The notes beneath the pieces were generated by a model. It was given only the letters and a program-made list of their open reading frames with translations, was not told the DNA's origin and searched no databases. A DNA stretch of 64,000 nt from assembly GCA_015680685.1 (NCBI GenBank), contig MNCI01005010.1:263044-327043 (forward strand). The letters run 5' to 3'. Source of the stretch: Gnetum montanum. Taxonomy: Eukaryota; Streptophyta; Gnetopsida; Gnetales; Gnetaceae. Positions 20,881-33,274 of the stretch are shown piece by piece. The position numbers were made by a program, and so were the translations under genes. Each line of letters begins with the position of its first letter. The first letter of the stretch is position 1.

Positions 20881-22466
20881 AGTATGAACATCCTAAGGCA
20901 TGTTGTCCAGTTGTATCACACTTGTAGGAATTTGGGGTGTATGCCTTACATCCATGACTTGCACAAAGGCAAATGCCCAAAATATTGCCTTATCCATAAG
21001 GAAATCCTTGATAGTTCCACCAACCATAGCAATACTATCCAAGTGGAACTACTCTGCAAACCTATGAATTATACTAGTAGTGGCAGCAACCACAATCATG
21101 GGCATTGCCACCTCCAAGGTAGCAGTACCCTTACCGATAACTACATTCCTATGGTTACTATGTTTAGCAACCTTCATCTCCAAGGGACTCCTCTAGTTGT
21201 GTTGCTACTTACCAACCTCACCACTACCTTCTTGAAGCATAGTAATCACCTTATCCAAGGAGGGATGCCACCTACTACCCTCATGCACCTCATGTTCCTG
21301 CACCTACTCCTCCACCTCCTTCATAGCTACCACCTGCACCGTCCATGTAGGGAGAATTGCCTAAAAAACCATAGCAAAGGAATGATATGAGGATAGTTAA
21401 TATGTAATCAACTAACCTATTAAGCGGGTCAGAAACATGAACAAAGAAAAGATCCTTCTTCTAGCCTCGTAGTCCACCAAAGCCCTTAGACACATCGATG
21501 GTTGGTACCCTTGCTCCTTCAACTTCCTTTGCTTCCTCTCTATTCGAGTCCCCTTCAAACCAAAATCCTTCTCGAATCCATACTGTAATGCTGACACATG
21601 CTATATCCGATTGAATTCGAGCTAGTAACCTATCCAGAAAATTAGCTGATCCTGAGAGTCCCCTAGTTTACTTGCAAATTGCTGGGAATGAGCCTTGTAA
21701 AGCTCTTCTTAACTCTTGTTCTAGTGTTAATTTGATCTCACATGAGATGTACACAATGTGGAAGCTTCCTCCTTTGAAGAAGAGCAACATCTAGCTGGAA
21801 TTGATGGACCAATCCATCACTGTTCCATTGGAACTGGCTGAGGACATCATCACCATTGTTTGTGGGTGGTCATATCCTACTAATTTCCTAGTAATCAAAG
21901 TGGAGAACTACAAGGCGGACTTTCCAATTATAATGGGAAGGGTGTGGCTAAGTACTGTTGATGCCAAAATGGGCATTAGAGATCTTTCCTTGGAAATATC
22001 AAAAGAAAATGAGTTTGGGAAGATTGAGAAGAAGAGAGTTCCATGTATTGCATACAATGATTCAGAGTGCCATTATGTGCAAAAGTTATGGTCAGTAAAG
22101 CAAACATCTGTCTCTGCATGTAAGCATTGTGCACCAGAAGCTGATATCCAAAGATGTTTATACATAGTAGCCACAAAACAAGAAGGTACCCAATGGCTGA
22201 CAACTGATGTTAGTAGTAGTACATTATGCATGGAACCTACTAAGGGCCTAATGTATGAATATGTTGTAAGTATGGATGAACTAGAGCAAGTTCATCACCA
22301 GGTCTCTAAAGGAGCAATTGATGATGTCAATTGGGATGAGCTAGAAATTATTGATAATTTTAAACAAGAGCCCCTTGAATTGAAGACACTACAAGATGGA
22401 ATGGAGTACATATTTTTGAAAAATGGGAGGCCAGTTATTATTAATGCCAAGCTTGCTATAAAATAA
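20881..22466 (+). pseudogene. Athila-like linker and aspartic protease remnant
   Basis: A Pro/His/Gln-rich linker (about 20880-21390) is followed by the protease. The active-site loop reads NSCSSVNLI at about 21711, where the family has D-S/T-G: Asp to Asn and Gly to Cys, so it is inactive. The downstream flap and closing motif are visible in the longest open frame (21801-22466): VPLELAEDIITIV, FLVIKVENYKADFPIIMGRV and WLSTVDAKMG. Confidence 0.8.
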
Positions 22467-22629
22467 AAGAAAAGGTTGATAAAAGTTGTGCAAAAAATGG
22501 TTAGCAGCCTTTGCCTGATCATATTCTAAACTTACTAGGATAGATCCAAGAATATGCTAGCGCTGAATATACACTGACCTTGTCATCATGCCGAAACAAA
22601 AACCATAATGGTGTTTGAATCCCAAGTTA

Positions 22630-23870
22630 AAACAGATTTTCAAAGAGAAGATTGAATAACTCCTCAAAGTAGGATTCATCTACCCTATCGTAGATAGCAA
22701 GCGGGTTAGTCCACTCGTGATCATACCAAAGAAAGGAGGAAAATGGTGGATGTGCATTGATTTTTGGCTGCTCAACATGGCAACTTTCAAGGATCATTTT
22801 TCATTGTCTTTCATCGACCAAGTGCTAGACACCATTTCGAGCATAGCTATTACAGTTTTTTGGATAGTTATAGTGGCTATAACCTAATCTAGATAACACT
22901 AGAGGACTAGGCAAAGATAACTTTCACAAGTCCTTGGGGGACTTTTGCTTACAATCAAATGCCATTTGGTCTATGTAATGTCACAGCCACATTTCAACGA
23001 TTAGTTCTCAGTATTTTCCAATAACAAATCAGTAGTGGGGTAGAAGTATTTATGGATGATTTTTCTACCTATGGAGCTATGTTTGAGTAAGCCATGGACC
23101 ATCTTGAGTAGGTGTTGAAGAGATGTGTTGAAATAAATCTTCGACTCAATTGGCAAAAGAGCCATCTTATGGTCCAAGAAGGTATAGTATTGGGACATCG
23201 CATCTCAAAAGAAGAAATTGAGGTGTACCCTAAAAAATTAAAGGTCATCCAAGGAATAACCCGTCAACCCAAAAAAGTCAAGAAAGTGCAGTCATTCCTT
23301 GGTCATACTGGCTACTATTGATGCTTCATCGAGAATTTTTCCAAAATTGCCAAGCTATTAGTAAAATTGACAAAGAAGGATGCATCATTTTTTTGGACCC
23401 CTACATGTGAAGTAGCATTTTAATAATTGAAGCAAAAGCTTGTTGAAACTTCCATTCTTGAAGCACTAGATTGGTCCAGACCATTTCATGTGATGATTGA
23501 TGCATCAAATTATGCTTTGGGGATAGTGCTTACATAGTTGGATGATCAAAAACATCCATATTACATTCACTACATAAGCTAGAGCATTGTAGGTGCACAA
23601 TTGAACTACACCACCACAGAAAAGGAGTTGATGGCAATGATGTTCACCTTGGAGAAGTTTAGACACTATGTGCTTGGCTACAAGATGTTTGTGCACACAG
23701 ATCATAGTGCCATCAGATTTCTAATGAACAAACCAATGATGAGCCCCCATGTCATACAGTGGCTTGTGATTTTTTAGGAATTCAATCTCACAATGGTAGA
23801 TCGTAAAGGTGTGGAGAATGTGGTCACGGATCACTTATCGTGACTAAGATGGGATGACAAGGAGAAAGAG
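22630..23870 (+). pseudogene. Athila-like reverse transcriptase and RNase H remnant
   Basis: RT motifs in order: GGKWWMCIDFWLLN (about 22737), KDHFSLSFIDQVLD, CHLVYVMSQPHF-type segment, the catalytic loop VFMDDF at 23046-23063 with both Asp intact, GIVLGHRISKEEIEVYPKKL, and VQSFLGHTGYY. RNase H follows: FHVMIDASNYALGIVL, TTTEKELMAMMFTLEKFRHY and HTDHSAIRFLMNKPMM. About ten in-frame stops occur. Several stand where relatives have Gln, e.g. TAG in the FxEFNL segment at about 23776 and in the GIVLTxLDD segment at about 23535. Confidence 0.9.
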
Positions 23871-23879
23871 AGCCCTTTA

Positions 23880-25300
23880 TTTGATTAATTCCTTGACCAA
23901 TCTCTCCTTGTAGGTGCTATTAATGCACAAATGCCCGATGAACCAAAATGGTATGACACCATCCTGACTTATCTACTCAAGAAAGCACTGCCGCAAGGCT
24001 TGGACACTAAAAAGAAACAACAGTTTCTTCACTAGGTCAAGCATTTGATGGAGATTAATAAAAACCTTTACAAGGTTTGTCTTGATGGCCTAGTACATTG
24101 GTGTGTCCTTGATACAGATCAACTACATGTTCTTTAGGATGCTCACAAAGGTCTTTGTGGGGGCCATTATGCTAGGAGATGCACGACCACAAAAATCCTC
24201 ATGGTAGGGTATTATTGGCCAACAATCTTTAGGGATGCATACCAATTTGTCCACACTTGTGATCATTGCCAAAGGGATGGTGGAATGAAAGCTCAAATGA
24301 AGGTGCCATAATAATGGATACAACCTCTCGAGCTGTTTGATATTTGGGGCATTGACTTTATGGGTCCCATCGCATGTTTGTCAAATGGAAAGGTGTATAT
24401 AGTAGTTGTAGTTGACTATTGTATCAAGTGAGAAGAAATAGTAGCCATCATTGACTGTACATCCATCACAACTGCTCGGTTTGTATAAAAAAACATCATA
24501 AATAGGTTTGATGTACCTTGTGCATTAATTTCTAATAATGGAACTCATTTTATAGGTGCCACTTTCTAGAAACTGATGCAGCGCTTGGGGGTTGAACATA
24601 AACTCATAACACCATATCACCCCCAAGCCAGTGGTCAAGTTGAGGTCATTAATTGGGAGATTACAAAAATCTTAATGCATACCATTAGCAAAATACTGAA
24701 GGGATTGGAGCATTAAATTAAATGATGCCCTTTGGGCTTATCGCTTCACATGGAAACTTCCCATAGGTTACTTTCCCTGTGAGCTTGTGTACAGAAAAAT
24801 ACCAACATTACCCATCCAATCCAAGCTCTGTACACTCTCTACAACCTACGATCTTAACCTAGATCTAAGTCTAGCATAGAAAGAATGATGAAAGAGTCTC
24901 AACTTGATAGATAAAAATTAGTTAGTGGCCCTGTCATCCAAGGAAACACATAAGGCATTCAACAAGAAATGCCATGACCTCAAAAATAATAAAAGTTAAG
25001 TTTCAACTAGGAGATAAGGTTCGCTATTGAAATCCTAAACATGTACCCCAACAAAACAAATTTCAAACATTGTGTGAAGGACCTTATATCATAGATGAGA
25101 ATTTTCCATCTGAGGTCATGATCATCTACAAACCTAACAATCCAAATAAGAAACAATTAGTCAACATTCAACAAATAAAACCTTTCCATGAGCCCAAGCC
25201 AGCCAAAGCACCAAACACCTCATTAGATGGACAACCACGTGCAATCTTTTGGATCTCTCCCTTTCAACTTAGTCATGGGGGAGATGGCCATACATACTAA
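23880..25300 (+). pseudogene. Athila-like integrase remnant
   Basis: The zinc finger is complete: HKGLCGGHYARR, then HTCDHCQ (about 24133-24275). The core has WGIDFMGPI with the first catalytic Asp. The second motif reads ISNNGTHFIG (about 24528), an Asp-to-Asn change. The third lies in the HPQASGQVEVIN segment, with Glu retained. The C-terminal tail (25070-25300, VNIQQIKPF) is open. Stops interrupt the core at about 24430, 24485 and 24660. Confidence 0.9.
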
Positions 25301-27290
25301 CACCGTAGGTGACTCCTCAGTTTTTGACCTTTTTGTTTTACACATTTTTGGTTTTACAACTATTTGTTTTACATTTTTCTTGTTTTACATATTTGTATTT
25401 TTAAGGTTATTTGTCTTCTCTTAGTTTTTGTTTTACACCATTGTTAATATATTCAATATCTATTGTCTACTCTTTTACTTTCTTTTATGGTTATGTTTAC
25501 TTGTGTTTGATGTGTTTCTCTACTTTTTTTTACTAATAAGGTGGTAGGTACAATGGTAATGTGTACTCAATGGTGATATGCTTCATTTGTAATTTGATTG
25601 TTGATGTCTGGTTTCTCACTTTGAATGTTGTTACTGATGATTGGGACATGGTTTCTTTTCATGTAATAGGTAGTGAGTCCACATCATCCACCCATCCACA
25701 TACTTTATGGTTTTCCTTGTTTTGGAAGCATGTAGTCTCTTCTTCATTAATGTAACTTTAATAAATTGGTGACTTGTGTAGTTTTTGGAATTGGGAGGGA
25801 ATTAAACGTTTGGATAGGGTGTGGCTTCAAAGGGATTTAGTAGTTTTTGTGCTTTTCTATCTTCTTGTGTGTAGGAGTGTTTGCGTAAGCTTCTCACCAT
25901 TCTGCATCATTTCATAATAGGAAGTCAAACAAGTCCTTGCATGGTGTGGTCCTTGGACAAAAAAAAGAAAAAAAGAAAAAAAAATGATGAGGATTCAAAG
26001 CACACATCTTGGAAAAAATAAATGCGAAAAAATGCATGGGTATTTACATGGTGTGGTTTCCATCCAAAAAAAAAGGGAATTCAAAGCATACCCCTTAAAC
26101 CAAATAAAAGGGCTAAAAGCACTAGTTATCAGACTTGCCTTGTCTCCTCTAACTAAGGCCCTTTTTCACTTCCTACCTTCACTCCAATTTGGAATGGTGG
26201 TTGTTTTGTGAAAGCATTCTTGTGTCTCAAGGGATGAACTAGCTTTAGAATGTTGATGCGAAGTCACTGGAAGTGGTTGGTTTTGATTTGGACTGAGGAT
26301 GGATCCTACCAAGTCATTTAATCACAATTCCACAAGGGACTACATGTGACCATAATTAGGAACTCCATTACTCTCTCTCTATCATCCATCTATGATTTTC
26401 ATGCCTCACCTCACTACTGGTTTCATGTTTTGATTCAATGTTTTGGTTTGATGTGTCAGGTTTCTTAGTCAATTACTTTCAAGTTTTTGTACTTAACTTT
26501 TTGTAACCATTAATCATCCATGGTGCCCACATACTCCTTGGTTTGAAGTTATGAAAGGGCATAAAAGGCTTGTGCTTGCTTTGGGGAGGACCCACTTGCA
26601 CATCTTTTGGTTTGGTTAAGTTAAGTTCTTTACCCGTAGACATTGTTACAATCAAATTCTTTTCATTTATCCCATCCATGTCATCAAATTGTATGCACCT
26701 TCACAATTGTTTGTAATGAACTTCTTTTTATTGTTGAGAATAACCTCTTTCCAGTATTCCTTGTGTTAAGCTTTTTCTGAATTGTATGGACCGCCTCTCT
26801 TACTTAACCCATTCATTACTCTTTAATAATATCAAGTAACCAATCTATCACAATCACAACCTGGCTAGATAAAATAACAATAAGACAAGGTATTCAACCA
26901 TTATCTGTTACACTATATATACTATTCCTTGGTTTTGTTGTGATTGCAGTGGGAAGTATGGACTAGAAGTAGGACTGTCTTCACCAAGGTGGATGCAACC
27001 ATATTACTCATGGGAGATTGTTCATAACCACTGGATCTCTTCTACCTCTTCCTCATTCTTCTATTGCCAAGAGGGGTTGGATGTCCTTTGGATCTGTTGG
27101 TGTTCTTTCCTATTGTCATGAACACCCAATTTTGTACACAATTGTAATATCATATGCTCGGGCACTTTTGTATTTTTCTGTTCTGTCTATGTCACTCTGC
27201 ATGTTAGTTAAATAACTCCATACCCCCTAATATATTTTGCAAAGGACTTGTTCCTCTTCTTTTGTACTGGAGGACAAGTTTTCATTTAGT
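25301..27290 (+). other. non-coding 3' region of the Athila-like element
   Basis: About 2 kb lie between integrase and the PPT. In Athila relatives this place can hold an env-like frame; none is recognisable here. It contains a diverged direct repeat (CATGGTGTGGT at about 25940 and 26048, each followed by an A-rich tract and a TTCAAAGCA word) with a purine tract at 25959-25983. Confidence 0.6.
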
Positions 27291-27300
27291 CATGGGGGTA
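27291..27300 (+). other. polypurine tract of the Athila-like element
   Basis: CATGGGGGTA lies directly before the 3' LTR (TGGTAAATGATG). A G-rich run abutting the LTR is where plus-strand DNA synthesis is primed. Confidence 0.7.
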
Positions 27301-28164
27301 TGGTAAATGATGTTTTTTAATGCTATGATATCAGGATGGCCATGATATCGGGTACATGATATCGCGGCCCAAGATGCGATATTGTACATTTGATATCGTA
27401 GGGTTACTCCTAGGTCTATAAATACAGATCCCAGGCACACAATTGGGAGTAAGTTTTTAGAAGTCAAGTAGCGAAACTCTTGCAATTTGTACATTTGAAA
27501 GTTAGAATATTTTCCAAGTGCCTATAATAGGAAGTCTAACTATGAACGGATCTTTATTCAACCATTGATGTACCTGAGCACATCATTGTGTTGGCAATAA
27601 AGACAAACTCTTTGATTCATTCCTTGTAGCACTTGAGAATTTCTTTCTTATGCATTTATATTTTATGCAATTTAAGTAAATATTATTTATGTAGCAATTA
27701 ATTTTGATCAATCAAGAAAATCATTAAAATACACAAGCACGACCCCTTCGAGCATACGTGTGACGTTTGGTAACTTAGAAATGATTAGCGTTTGATAGCC
27801 TAGTAGTGTTCGCATGAAGTTCAGGATGTGTTTGGGAAGTGGGAATAGTTACTTGTGTTAGGCTAGATTAGACTATAGTTTACTTAGCAATTAATCGCTC
27901 TTACTTTTAGTCACTCGTACTTTTATTCTGGTTCTAAGTGAGTAATTCCATAAAAATACAAAATAATAAAATTCTTATGCCTCAGTCACACTTAACCATA
28001 CAATTGCATTCCATAAGTGGGACCGGGAAGACAACAAACAGACAACATACATGCACTATTTAGCTCTAGCGCACTTAGTAATTACAGTTTGCAAATTCGA
28101 CCGGATCACACGTGAATGCTTGTAATTCATATGGTTGGGTGTAGGGGTACCTTGCCAGTCATCA
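27301..28164 (+). repeat. 3' LTR of the Athila-like element
   Basis: This 864 bp copy of 18144-19006 starts TGGTAAATGATG and ends TCATCA. It keeps TATAAATA at 27417-27424 and AATAAA at 27596-27601. Many single-base differences from the 5' LTR point to an old insertion. Confidence 0.9.
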
Positions 28165-28433
28165 GTTATTCTCTTATTGTTGTAAAATAACTACATACTA
28201 AAGCTTCCAAATATAGTAGAGAATAAATGATTGAAGATACTTTTAAATTAAAGAAAGAGACTAGATAAAACAAGTTGATCCTTAAGAATGATATTATTGA
28301 TGCTTGGTTGAAAGTTGTTACAAAATATAGATATCCATTTTCAAGCATGCTATGCAATTTGACACTAAAAAACATTAAAAAAATGAATCTTCACTTGCAC
28401 AAAAAGGATATTAAGTTGAAAAAATTCACATAA
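28165..28433 (-). mobile_element. L1-type LINE fragment, copy 2, right part
   Basis: The fragment resumes at TCTCTTATTGTTG, matching GCTCTTGCTGCTG of the LINE near 5297, and continues in alignment with 5297-5540 (GATGCTTGGTTGAAAGTTG; CAAGCATGCTATGCAATT). It ends before TTTAATTTTA (28434-28443), the possible right target duplication. Confidence 0.7.
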
Positions 28434-28657
28434 TTTAATTTTAAAATACAAAGAGGGGCATGAGGGTAATGCTACTTATAATTATAAGTAGCATGATTAA
28501 TACATGCTGCTTTTTCTTTTCATTACTTAAAAAATGTCAAGACACACCTACATGCAAATGTATGCATGCATGTTACAACGTGAAAGTTAAATAAGAGATC
28601 ATATCACACTTGCCAAATGTAGCTTAATTTCTTTAATTAATTTCTCTTAATTTCCTT

Positions 28658-28905
28658 AATCATCATCATCATTCTAGCCTTGTCCCAACAAAATGGGGTT
28701 AGCTCCATGAGTTATTTTCTGTCATTTACCTTTATAAAGAGCTAGATCCTTGTTTAATTGTAGTTTCTTCAAATTATCTTTAATCATTTTTTTATGTGTT
28801 ATTTGGTCTTTCTTTCAATGGATTTTCTAGAACAGTGATGTAGCAACCTTTGTTTATAGGTTGATGGTCTGATCTTCTTTACACATGTCCAAATCATTTA
28901 AGATG
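28658..28905 (-). mobile_element. RTE-type LINE 3' end
   Basis: On the minus strand the C-terminus of an RTE-clade ORF can be read. A FGHV-x-RR core (28885 down; stops replace the expected Trp and Gln), a region where KENPLKERP-like basic residues occur, then LKKLQLNKDLALYKGK, ITHGANPILLGQG and a short Asp run from an ATC-type tail (CATCATCATCATC, 28661-28673). WFGHVQRR and LxxDLALxxxxWxxxIxxAxPxxLGxG are hallmarks of plant RTE elements. It is a 5'-truncated, dead copy. Confidence 0.75.
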
Positions 28906-29014
28906 TCATTCCTATGGTTTATCTGAATAGAAGTCATTCCTGTAGCTTATTCTTTTCTTAATTATTTTTATTATTGTTATTTTCTTAATTAATCTTAGAA
29001 ATTAAAGTCTAAAG

Positions 29015-29072
29015 TCTCATGTCAAACATCATCACAAAGAAGTTTCTCATGTCAAACATCATCACAAAGAAG
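29015..29072 (+). repeat. exact 28 bp tandem duplication
   Basis: TCTCATGTCAAACATCATCA followed by CAAAGAAG occurs at 29015-29042 and again, identical, at 29045-29072. Identity in otherwise diverged DNA suggests a recent slip. Confidence 0.85.
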
Positions 29073-29212
29073 AAAAAATCATTAAAAGAAAATCAAAGTA
29101 TGGTTACACCAATCATTAAGTCCCATGCTAAAATGCTAAAAAAATAATAAACTGATAAAATACTACATATTGTACATAAATCAAAGGTGCAATGCCTTCA
29201 AATAAAATAACA

Positions 29213-29370
29213 ATGATGTGTTAATCTAGTGGTGAAACTCTTAATTTGAAAGCTCAAAGTCATGGGCTCAATTCTAGTGAGGAATGTTGAATTATAAAGT
29301 TCCAATTGAACTATATATCTTAGCATTTATCTATATTATAATTATTTCATGGTTCCAACACCCCCTTCTA
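29213..29370 (+). mobile_element. tRNA-derived SINE-like element, copy 3
   Basis: This plus-strand unit aligns along its length with the minus-strand copies at 4253-4586: TGTTAATCTAGTGGTGAAAC (A-box region), CATGGGCTCAATTC (B-box region, one change), TCCAATTGAACTATATATCT, and an end GGTTCCAACACCCCC. Target duplications are not clear here. Confidence 0.65.
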
Positions 29371-31520
29371 TTAAGCCAAGTTAAAATTACAAAATCAACA
29401 TAAAGTTAAAAATGTTAAACATTCTAAAAATCCAAGGGGTGTTATAGATCGATATTGAACAAAAGTTAAATTTGTCTTATGCGTCTTTAAAGTTTAATTA
29501 CTTTTTTCTCAAAATTCTTTCACTTGCAACCTCTATACAAGCTACTTATATTTGTTGCCACCGTAATATGACTACCTACTACTCTTGTGCATGCACCTTA
29601 GCTATCCACTTGTAAAGAAGGTTTGGTATTCTTAAAGCATCCTAGCTATCTTCATGTAAAGAAGATTGGATTTTTTGAATGTTCCCTAGTTGCCTTAGTT
29701 TTTGTAGTGTTGCTACATGCCTACCTGAAGTCCAATTCTTTGTCCTCACATGAGTTCTCTAACCTAGGTACATTAAAAACATCTTGAATACTATCTAAGG
29801 TACAAACTCTTAATAAAATATATGCATCAATTTTGGACTTGATGTTAATAATGTAAAATTTTATTCATTTTTAGACATTTTATAATTTTTTCCTTATCAT
29901 TGTTAATATATCTAGACCAGTTCATATTTAATAAAGATAGACATTAAAAAAGTGTTATTATTTTTAATCATAAAAATTTTCACACTACCATATGTTTAAT
30001 TAACAAAGTCAAAACACTTCTAAACATTCATTAGATAGCAACAAGTCATCCATAAGTTTGAATCATTTAACAATTTGAACCATGATAACTATTAGAATCA
30101 TGTTGCACTAAATGCTCTTATGATGTACCATGTTAGAACATTAATATTTACTTTTATTTTATTATACTAGGAAATTCATAAAACCCAAGTTATTAGTCCT
30201 TGAGGAGTATCATGATTATAAAGCTTGATGCATACATATAAAAAATAAGAAATATTAAATGAATGTTGTGATTGAATAGAGAGGAGGTAATACTGTTTAG
30301 TCTCCAATGTGAAGATCCTAGGACATCATCTATTTTCTAGGATGAGGGACCTCCACTAGATAGTTAATCACCTAGAGATGGGTAAATTGATGGACCCAGA
30401 GTTTACATCCATGGGATCCCTAATCACTGATGCAGACCAAGCTGGATCATCTAGTCCAATGGGCTAGGTGGATGATAAGGTGATGGGGCAAGATTTCATG
30501 AGTGAGGAGGTAAGTGATGATGCATGTGAACCTTTATCAGAGGCTCTTACATCTCCTTTAAGGGAAGGCTCAGGCCCTCCTACTTGAGCATCTTTATCTC
30601 TCACTTCTTCTTTCCCTTTTCTTTTTTGTATGTTTTGAGATGTTATGATAGAGAGGATTGATTCTATTATCAGATCTATTTTTTATTGTATTTCCATTAA
30701 TTCACATGAATTCTTCCACTTTCTATTATTGCAATGATAAAGAGATAGTTAGGGGCTATTTCAAGGCATGAATTGATGTCCTTTATACTTCATTTCCTCT
30801 ATTTTTAAGGCTTGGATGGGTAGTTGGTAGCTCATGCAACCTGCAGCCACCTACAGCTTAGAGCCTTGGAAAGTAGTTTCTAAGGAGTTTCCAATTCATT
30901 ACGGGAACAATGCCTATTCTACTATCATTAGGAGTTAATTTTTAGCATCAAAGGATTAAGGGACAAGTGGAGTTATCTTTAAATGAAGATGATATTAGCA
31001 TAGAAGTTGTATCTAAGTTGGACAAGGTACTTCATGCTCATGAAACTTGCATGAGCTCATAGCCCAAAGTTTTCTTTAGATGTAGTTCGTAGTGACTCAT
31101 ACTTTATTTTGTAATAGAAAAGTGAATCTAACAGTGTGAATCCCTCTAACTTACACATTAGTCACAATCATTATGAATTTTTATCTAGTTAATTCAATTA
31201 CTTAAAAATTGAGATTTGAATGATTGACCATTATAAATAGTTGACTGAGATTGTTGATCACATTTCCTTGTAATAGTTGATTGACTAGATGATTCTGCTT
31301 CAGGTAGGGAGCTACAACCTAGTTGTGACTCGTACCTAGGTTACTGTCGTTAGCCAGAAGTTGTTGCAACTATTAATTGAAGTTGTTTCATACTATATTG
31401 AAGGGCAACTATAAGCAAANACTTTGTTGTAATGAGATTATTTCTTGAGATTGAATGACTAAATGATTGACATTTGTTTCTTTGTTAGAGTGAATTAATG
31501 TTAAGTGTTCTTTACCATAA
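29371..31520. other. AT-rich stretch, possibly 5' LTR and leader of the split Athila-like element
   Basis: No coding signature was recognised. TTTTGGCACC at 31521-31530, shortly before the gag remnant, faintly resembles an Athila PBS (TGGCGCC core, one change in the first seven). If real, the 5' LTR of the split element ends just upstream. One undetermined base lies near 31420. Confidence 0.35.
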
Positions 31521-31559
31521 TTTTGGCACCTTACCCTTTGTAACCCACAGTCCTCCATT

Positions 31560-33274
31560 TGATTAATTCCAATGTTCTACAATGCAAGAACACTTAAAGA
31601 AAGACCAATACAAGAATGTGTAAGTTAAAAAGTTATTAGACTTTTCTTAGTTTTTTGGTAAAAAGATGAGGATCCATATAATTATATTCAAGATTTTGAA
31701 ATTCTATTTATAGCATGTAATAATAATGTTGATGAACATACTCAAAATGAGTGTATTTCCTTTTAATTTTAGAGATTGTGCATTATCATAGTATAGATCC
31801 CTTAAGCCATATTCTATGAAGTCTTGGGATGAGTTTAAGGATGAATTTTTGAATAGATTTTTATCTTCCACTAAGATTCATCTTTATAGAAAACAATTCT
31901 CATGCTTTCAATCAAAAGACAATGAAACTTATGAATAATCTTAGGAGAGATTTAAAAATATTAGGAAAAAAACCTTGATCATGATTTTACAAGATGTTAA
32001 TTACGATGGATTTTCTTTGATGCTCTAACACCTCTTACCAGACAAAGTATAAATTTTGCATGTGGTAATACTATAATGAAAATGAAAATGAATGCTACTT
32101 TTGAGGACCTTGATGAAATTATTGACCAAAGTAAGAGTTGGCCTATAAATATGAAGGTCCATTTGGTTGAACACATGGTTATGGTAGGCTTGAAAAAATA
32201 AATTGAGGAGATAAGTAACAAATTATCTTTTTTATTATTTTCTTATAACTCTAATGTGCTGTTTCAATCATATTTAGGGCAAAAACAAGCATCTTCAATG
32301 AGAACCATGGAGATACTTCATAATGCTAATTAACCACATGTTAGAGGTATGGATTTTGCTTATTCTTGTGTCATTTGCATGAAGGTTGATCATACTACCA
32401 ATGATTACCAAATTTTATCATTTATTAAGGAGAAAACTAATGTGGTATCTTTACAAAGTGAATAAATTAGAGGATCTACATCTTAAGGTAGGGGTTGGAG
32501 CCAAAATCTCAATCAAAATTATCATTATCATCCTCAATATCAATACAATTATCAAAAATATTATAATAATTTTAGTAAATCTTGAAGGCCAAATCAAAAT
32601 CAAGAATTTTAATCACAAGCATTGCAAAAAAATATGAGAATATTCAAGAAATGTTGCAATAGAAAAATAATCATATCATTAATCTTATTCAAGGCTTATA
32701 ACCAAAAGATTCATTAGTAGAACAAATTGAAAAAAAAAATACTAAATATCATAATAGATAAGACTTGGATATTTTGTCCTTTCAAAACCTAGATTAATGT
32801 AACATCATTATAAGAAGTGGTAACATTGTGAATTTCCAACCTTGTTTGAGCATGTCTATAAAGAAAAGAAAGTAACATGATGAGATTAAAAAAAATATTT
32901 TTGTGGGAGCTTTCTATGGACAAATAACTTGAAAAAAAGATTGATTTAAATGATTCTAATGCACCTTCTTTCACTCAAGCTCTATTTCTACATAGACTTG
33001 AATCAAAGAATGTTGAGAATAAATAACATGAAAACTTATTTAGGGATGTTACATTGCATGTTACACTTTTAAGGGATATTAAAGAAACCCCAAAATATGC
33101 CAAATATTTGAAGAAAATTTCTCTATAAAGAAAAAGATAAGAATACCCAAACATATTATTCTTGTCAAGACCATTACTAATATTTGAAAGGCTAGGATAT
33201 CTCAAAATGCAAAGGATCTTGAAAGCCATACTATTGCATGCATGATTAGAAATAGGAATTTTCACCATGCTTTA
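31560..33274 (+). pseudogene. Athila-like gag and start of protease, split by insertion
   Basis: Fragments in order: ARTLKERPIQ (about 31583), DEDPYNYIQDFEILFIACNN, FPFNFRDCALS, then KSWDEFKDEFLNRFLSSTKI (about 31826) and YRKQFSCFQSKDNETYE. This is the retrotransposon gag fold of Athila elements. A long decayed linker follows. The reading reaches the segment that normally leads into the protease active site (RNRNFHHAL) at 33248-33274 and there stops at the LTR of a minus-strand element. The protease resumes at 45551, so this element is older than the insertion. Confidence 0.8.

Larger units (their letters stand above)
18139..28169 (+). mobile_element. complete, decayed Athila-like Ty3/gypsy LTR retrotransposon
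   Basis: The element itself is 18144-28164 (10.0 kb), between LTRs of 863 and 864 bp. Likely target duplications are ATTAT (18139-18143) and GTTAT (28165-28169). Order on the plus strand is 5' LTR, PBS, gag, protease, RT, RNase H, integrase, a 2 kb non-coding tail, PPT, 3' LTR. The tRNA-Asp-type PBS and the domain order fit the Athila/Tat group. Every coding domain carries stops or frameshifts, so it cannot move by itself. It is inserted in a LINE, whose sequence resumes on the right in register. Confidence 0.9.

Noticed and set aside
21801-22466. An independent 221-residue gene
   Set aside because: It is the protease flap and linker part of the Athila-like polyprotein, flanked by gag and RT in order.
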